A stretch of DNA of 21,069 nucleotides. Source: a virus. This document shows, piece after piece, positions 20,441 through 21,069 of this stretch. The stretch lies in IMG/VR virus record IMGVR_UViG_3300025732_000328, positions 1 to 21,069 of that record; one strand, given 5' to 3'. Position numbers and translations under genes: made by a program. Each line of letters opens with the position of its first letter. Position 1 is the first letter of the stretch. The notes under the pieces are model-generated. The model was not told the origin of the DNA and did not search any database. It saw only the letters and a program-made list of their open reading frames with translations.

Positions 20441-21069
20441 TTAATCCTTCTTTGGACCGGGGAGCTTTTGCAGGGTCTTGATTGTCTTGGCGCGCATTGC
20501 CTTAACAAATAGATCAAGCTCCTGATGCCCCCTGTCTAAGTCTCCTTCGCCAATACGCCGAACATCGCCCGGCGCAATAACATATTCCCCACCAGCCGCA
20601 ACGATGGGTACAGCATCTTCAATAGTGCCACCTTTTGCTTTGCCGGGGATGCCTAATTCAGCATCCATACCGGGTGTGCTACCCTTCGTTGGGATAGCCT
20701 GCATACCGGGCGCACCAGTCATTCCGGGGATACGGCTAAAGATTGTATTGGCCACCTTAAATCCGGCCATAGTGTTGCCTTCACCCATGGCCGAAATGAT
20801 ATCGGCAGGGATCACATAGGACCCAGAAGGCACATGCATGGGAAGGTGATCTGTACGGCCCGCTACGGGGCTGTGGATGGGTCCTACGTGGACCTTGGTA
20901 GTAGTGCCCGTTCCACCGCCAAAGAAGGGCGCTGCGCCGCCCTCTGCAAGGGTTGCAGGAGAGCCGCCTTCGCTGCCGGGGTTATTACCAGAACCGCCGC
21001 CATAATCAGAGCCATTGACGCCACCGGCTGTGCCACTGGCATCGGACCCTCCAAAATTGGAACCGCCGC
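20441..21069 (-). CDS. Gly-rich virion-associated protein, N-terminus beyond the window
   Basis: The frame is open from the right edge, so only the last 208 or so residues are seen. The visible N-terminal part is a Gly/Ser/Asn-rich linker. A conserved C-terminal domain follows, with VHVGPI, GRTDHLPMHVPSG and SYVIPADIISAMGEGNT. A second, similar unit reads EYVIAPGDVRRIGEGDLD, so the domain contains an internal duplication. It ends in LQKLPGPKKD. I recall this C-terminus as a conserved, uncharacterised protein encoded among tailed-phage structural genes. The function is unknown; a structural or assembly role is inferred from neighbours. Confidence 0.8.
   Translation of the reverse strand, partial: GGSNFGGSDASGTAGGVNGSDYGGGSGNNPGSEGGSPATLAEGGAAPFFGGGTGTTTKVHVGPIHSPVAGRTDHLPMHVPSGSYVIPADIISAMGEGNTMAGFKVANTIFSRIPGMTGAPGMQAIPTKGSTPGMDAELGIPGKAKGGTIEDAVPIVAAGGEYVIAPGDVRRIGEGDLDRGHQELDLFVKAMRAKTIKTLQKLPGPKKD

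Noticed and set aside
1-21069. CRISPR array, insertion sequence or integrase/attachment site
   Set aside because: I found no regularly spaced repeats, transposase motifs, integrase motifs or paired att-like repeats.

Overview
The window looks like about 21 kb of a tailed double-stranded DNA phage, or a prophage, of an alphaproteobacterium. The phage assignment rests on tightly packed overlapping small genes, a replication and recombination set (P4-type zinc-finger/Toprim primase, SF2 helicase, DUF3310, RusA, ERF, YqaJ), an exported lytic transglycosylase, and a virion block with an S74 fibre and a very large hydrolase-bearing protein. The host assignment rests on a GcrA-type cell-cycle regulator, a family centred on Alphaproteobacteria. 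The species cannot be named from the sequence.

Layout. (1) 51-596, rightward: three small genes ending at a strong rho-independent terminator (622-651). (2) 6468 down to 669, leftward early/replication arm: YdaS/Cro-like regulator, RusA resolvase, small DNA methyltransferase, several small unknowns, a second HTH protein, a roughly 500-bp mostly non-coding structured stretch (3398-3904), a 56-aa protein, DUF3310, helicase and primase. (3) 6469-6592: divergent control region with one good sigma70-type promoter and three copies of CGTTAG. (4) 6593-12052, rightward: ERF annealing protein, YqaJ exonuclease, a small protein with an SSB-like acidic tip, an HNH protein, a candidate PD-(D/E)XK nuclease, small unknowns, a one-helix membrane peptide, the signal-peptide transglycosylase, GcrA and one more small gene. 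A two-gene leftward islet (10697-10196) is embedded in this arm. (5) 21069 down to 12021, leftward virion genes: a Gly-rich protein cut by the window edge, a GNAT-like protein, a 1513-aa protein, a 619-aa protein and the S74 fibre.

The genes make a coherent programme. Primase and helicase support replication. ERF, YqaJ, the SSB-tailed protein and RusA form a recombination set. GcrA may redirect host transcription, and the transglycosylase lyses the cell. The virion genes probably encode ejected or internal proteins and host-binding fibres.

The most unusual signal cuts across all genes. The heptamer TGGCGCG (or its complement CGCGCCA) occurs about 49 times, balanced between strands, where about 2.6 would be expected by chance. 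Four of these sites form the 10-bp palindrome TGGCGCGCCA. I do not recognise this motif from a known system. Other points worth attention are the two internal S74-like modules in the 1513-aa protein, the folded non-coding stretch at 3398-3904, and competing hairpins between the lysis gene and gcrA.
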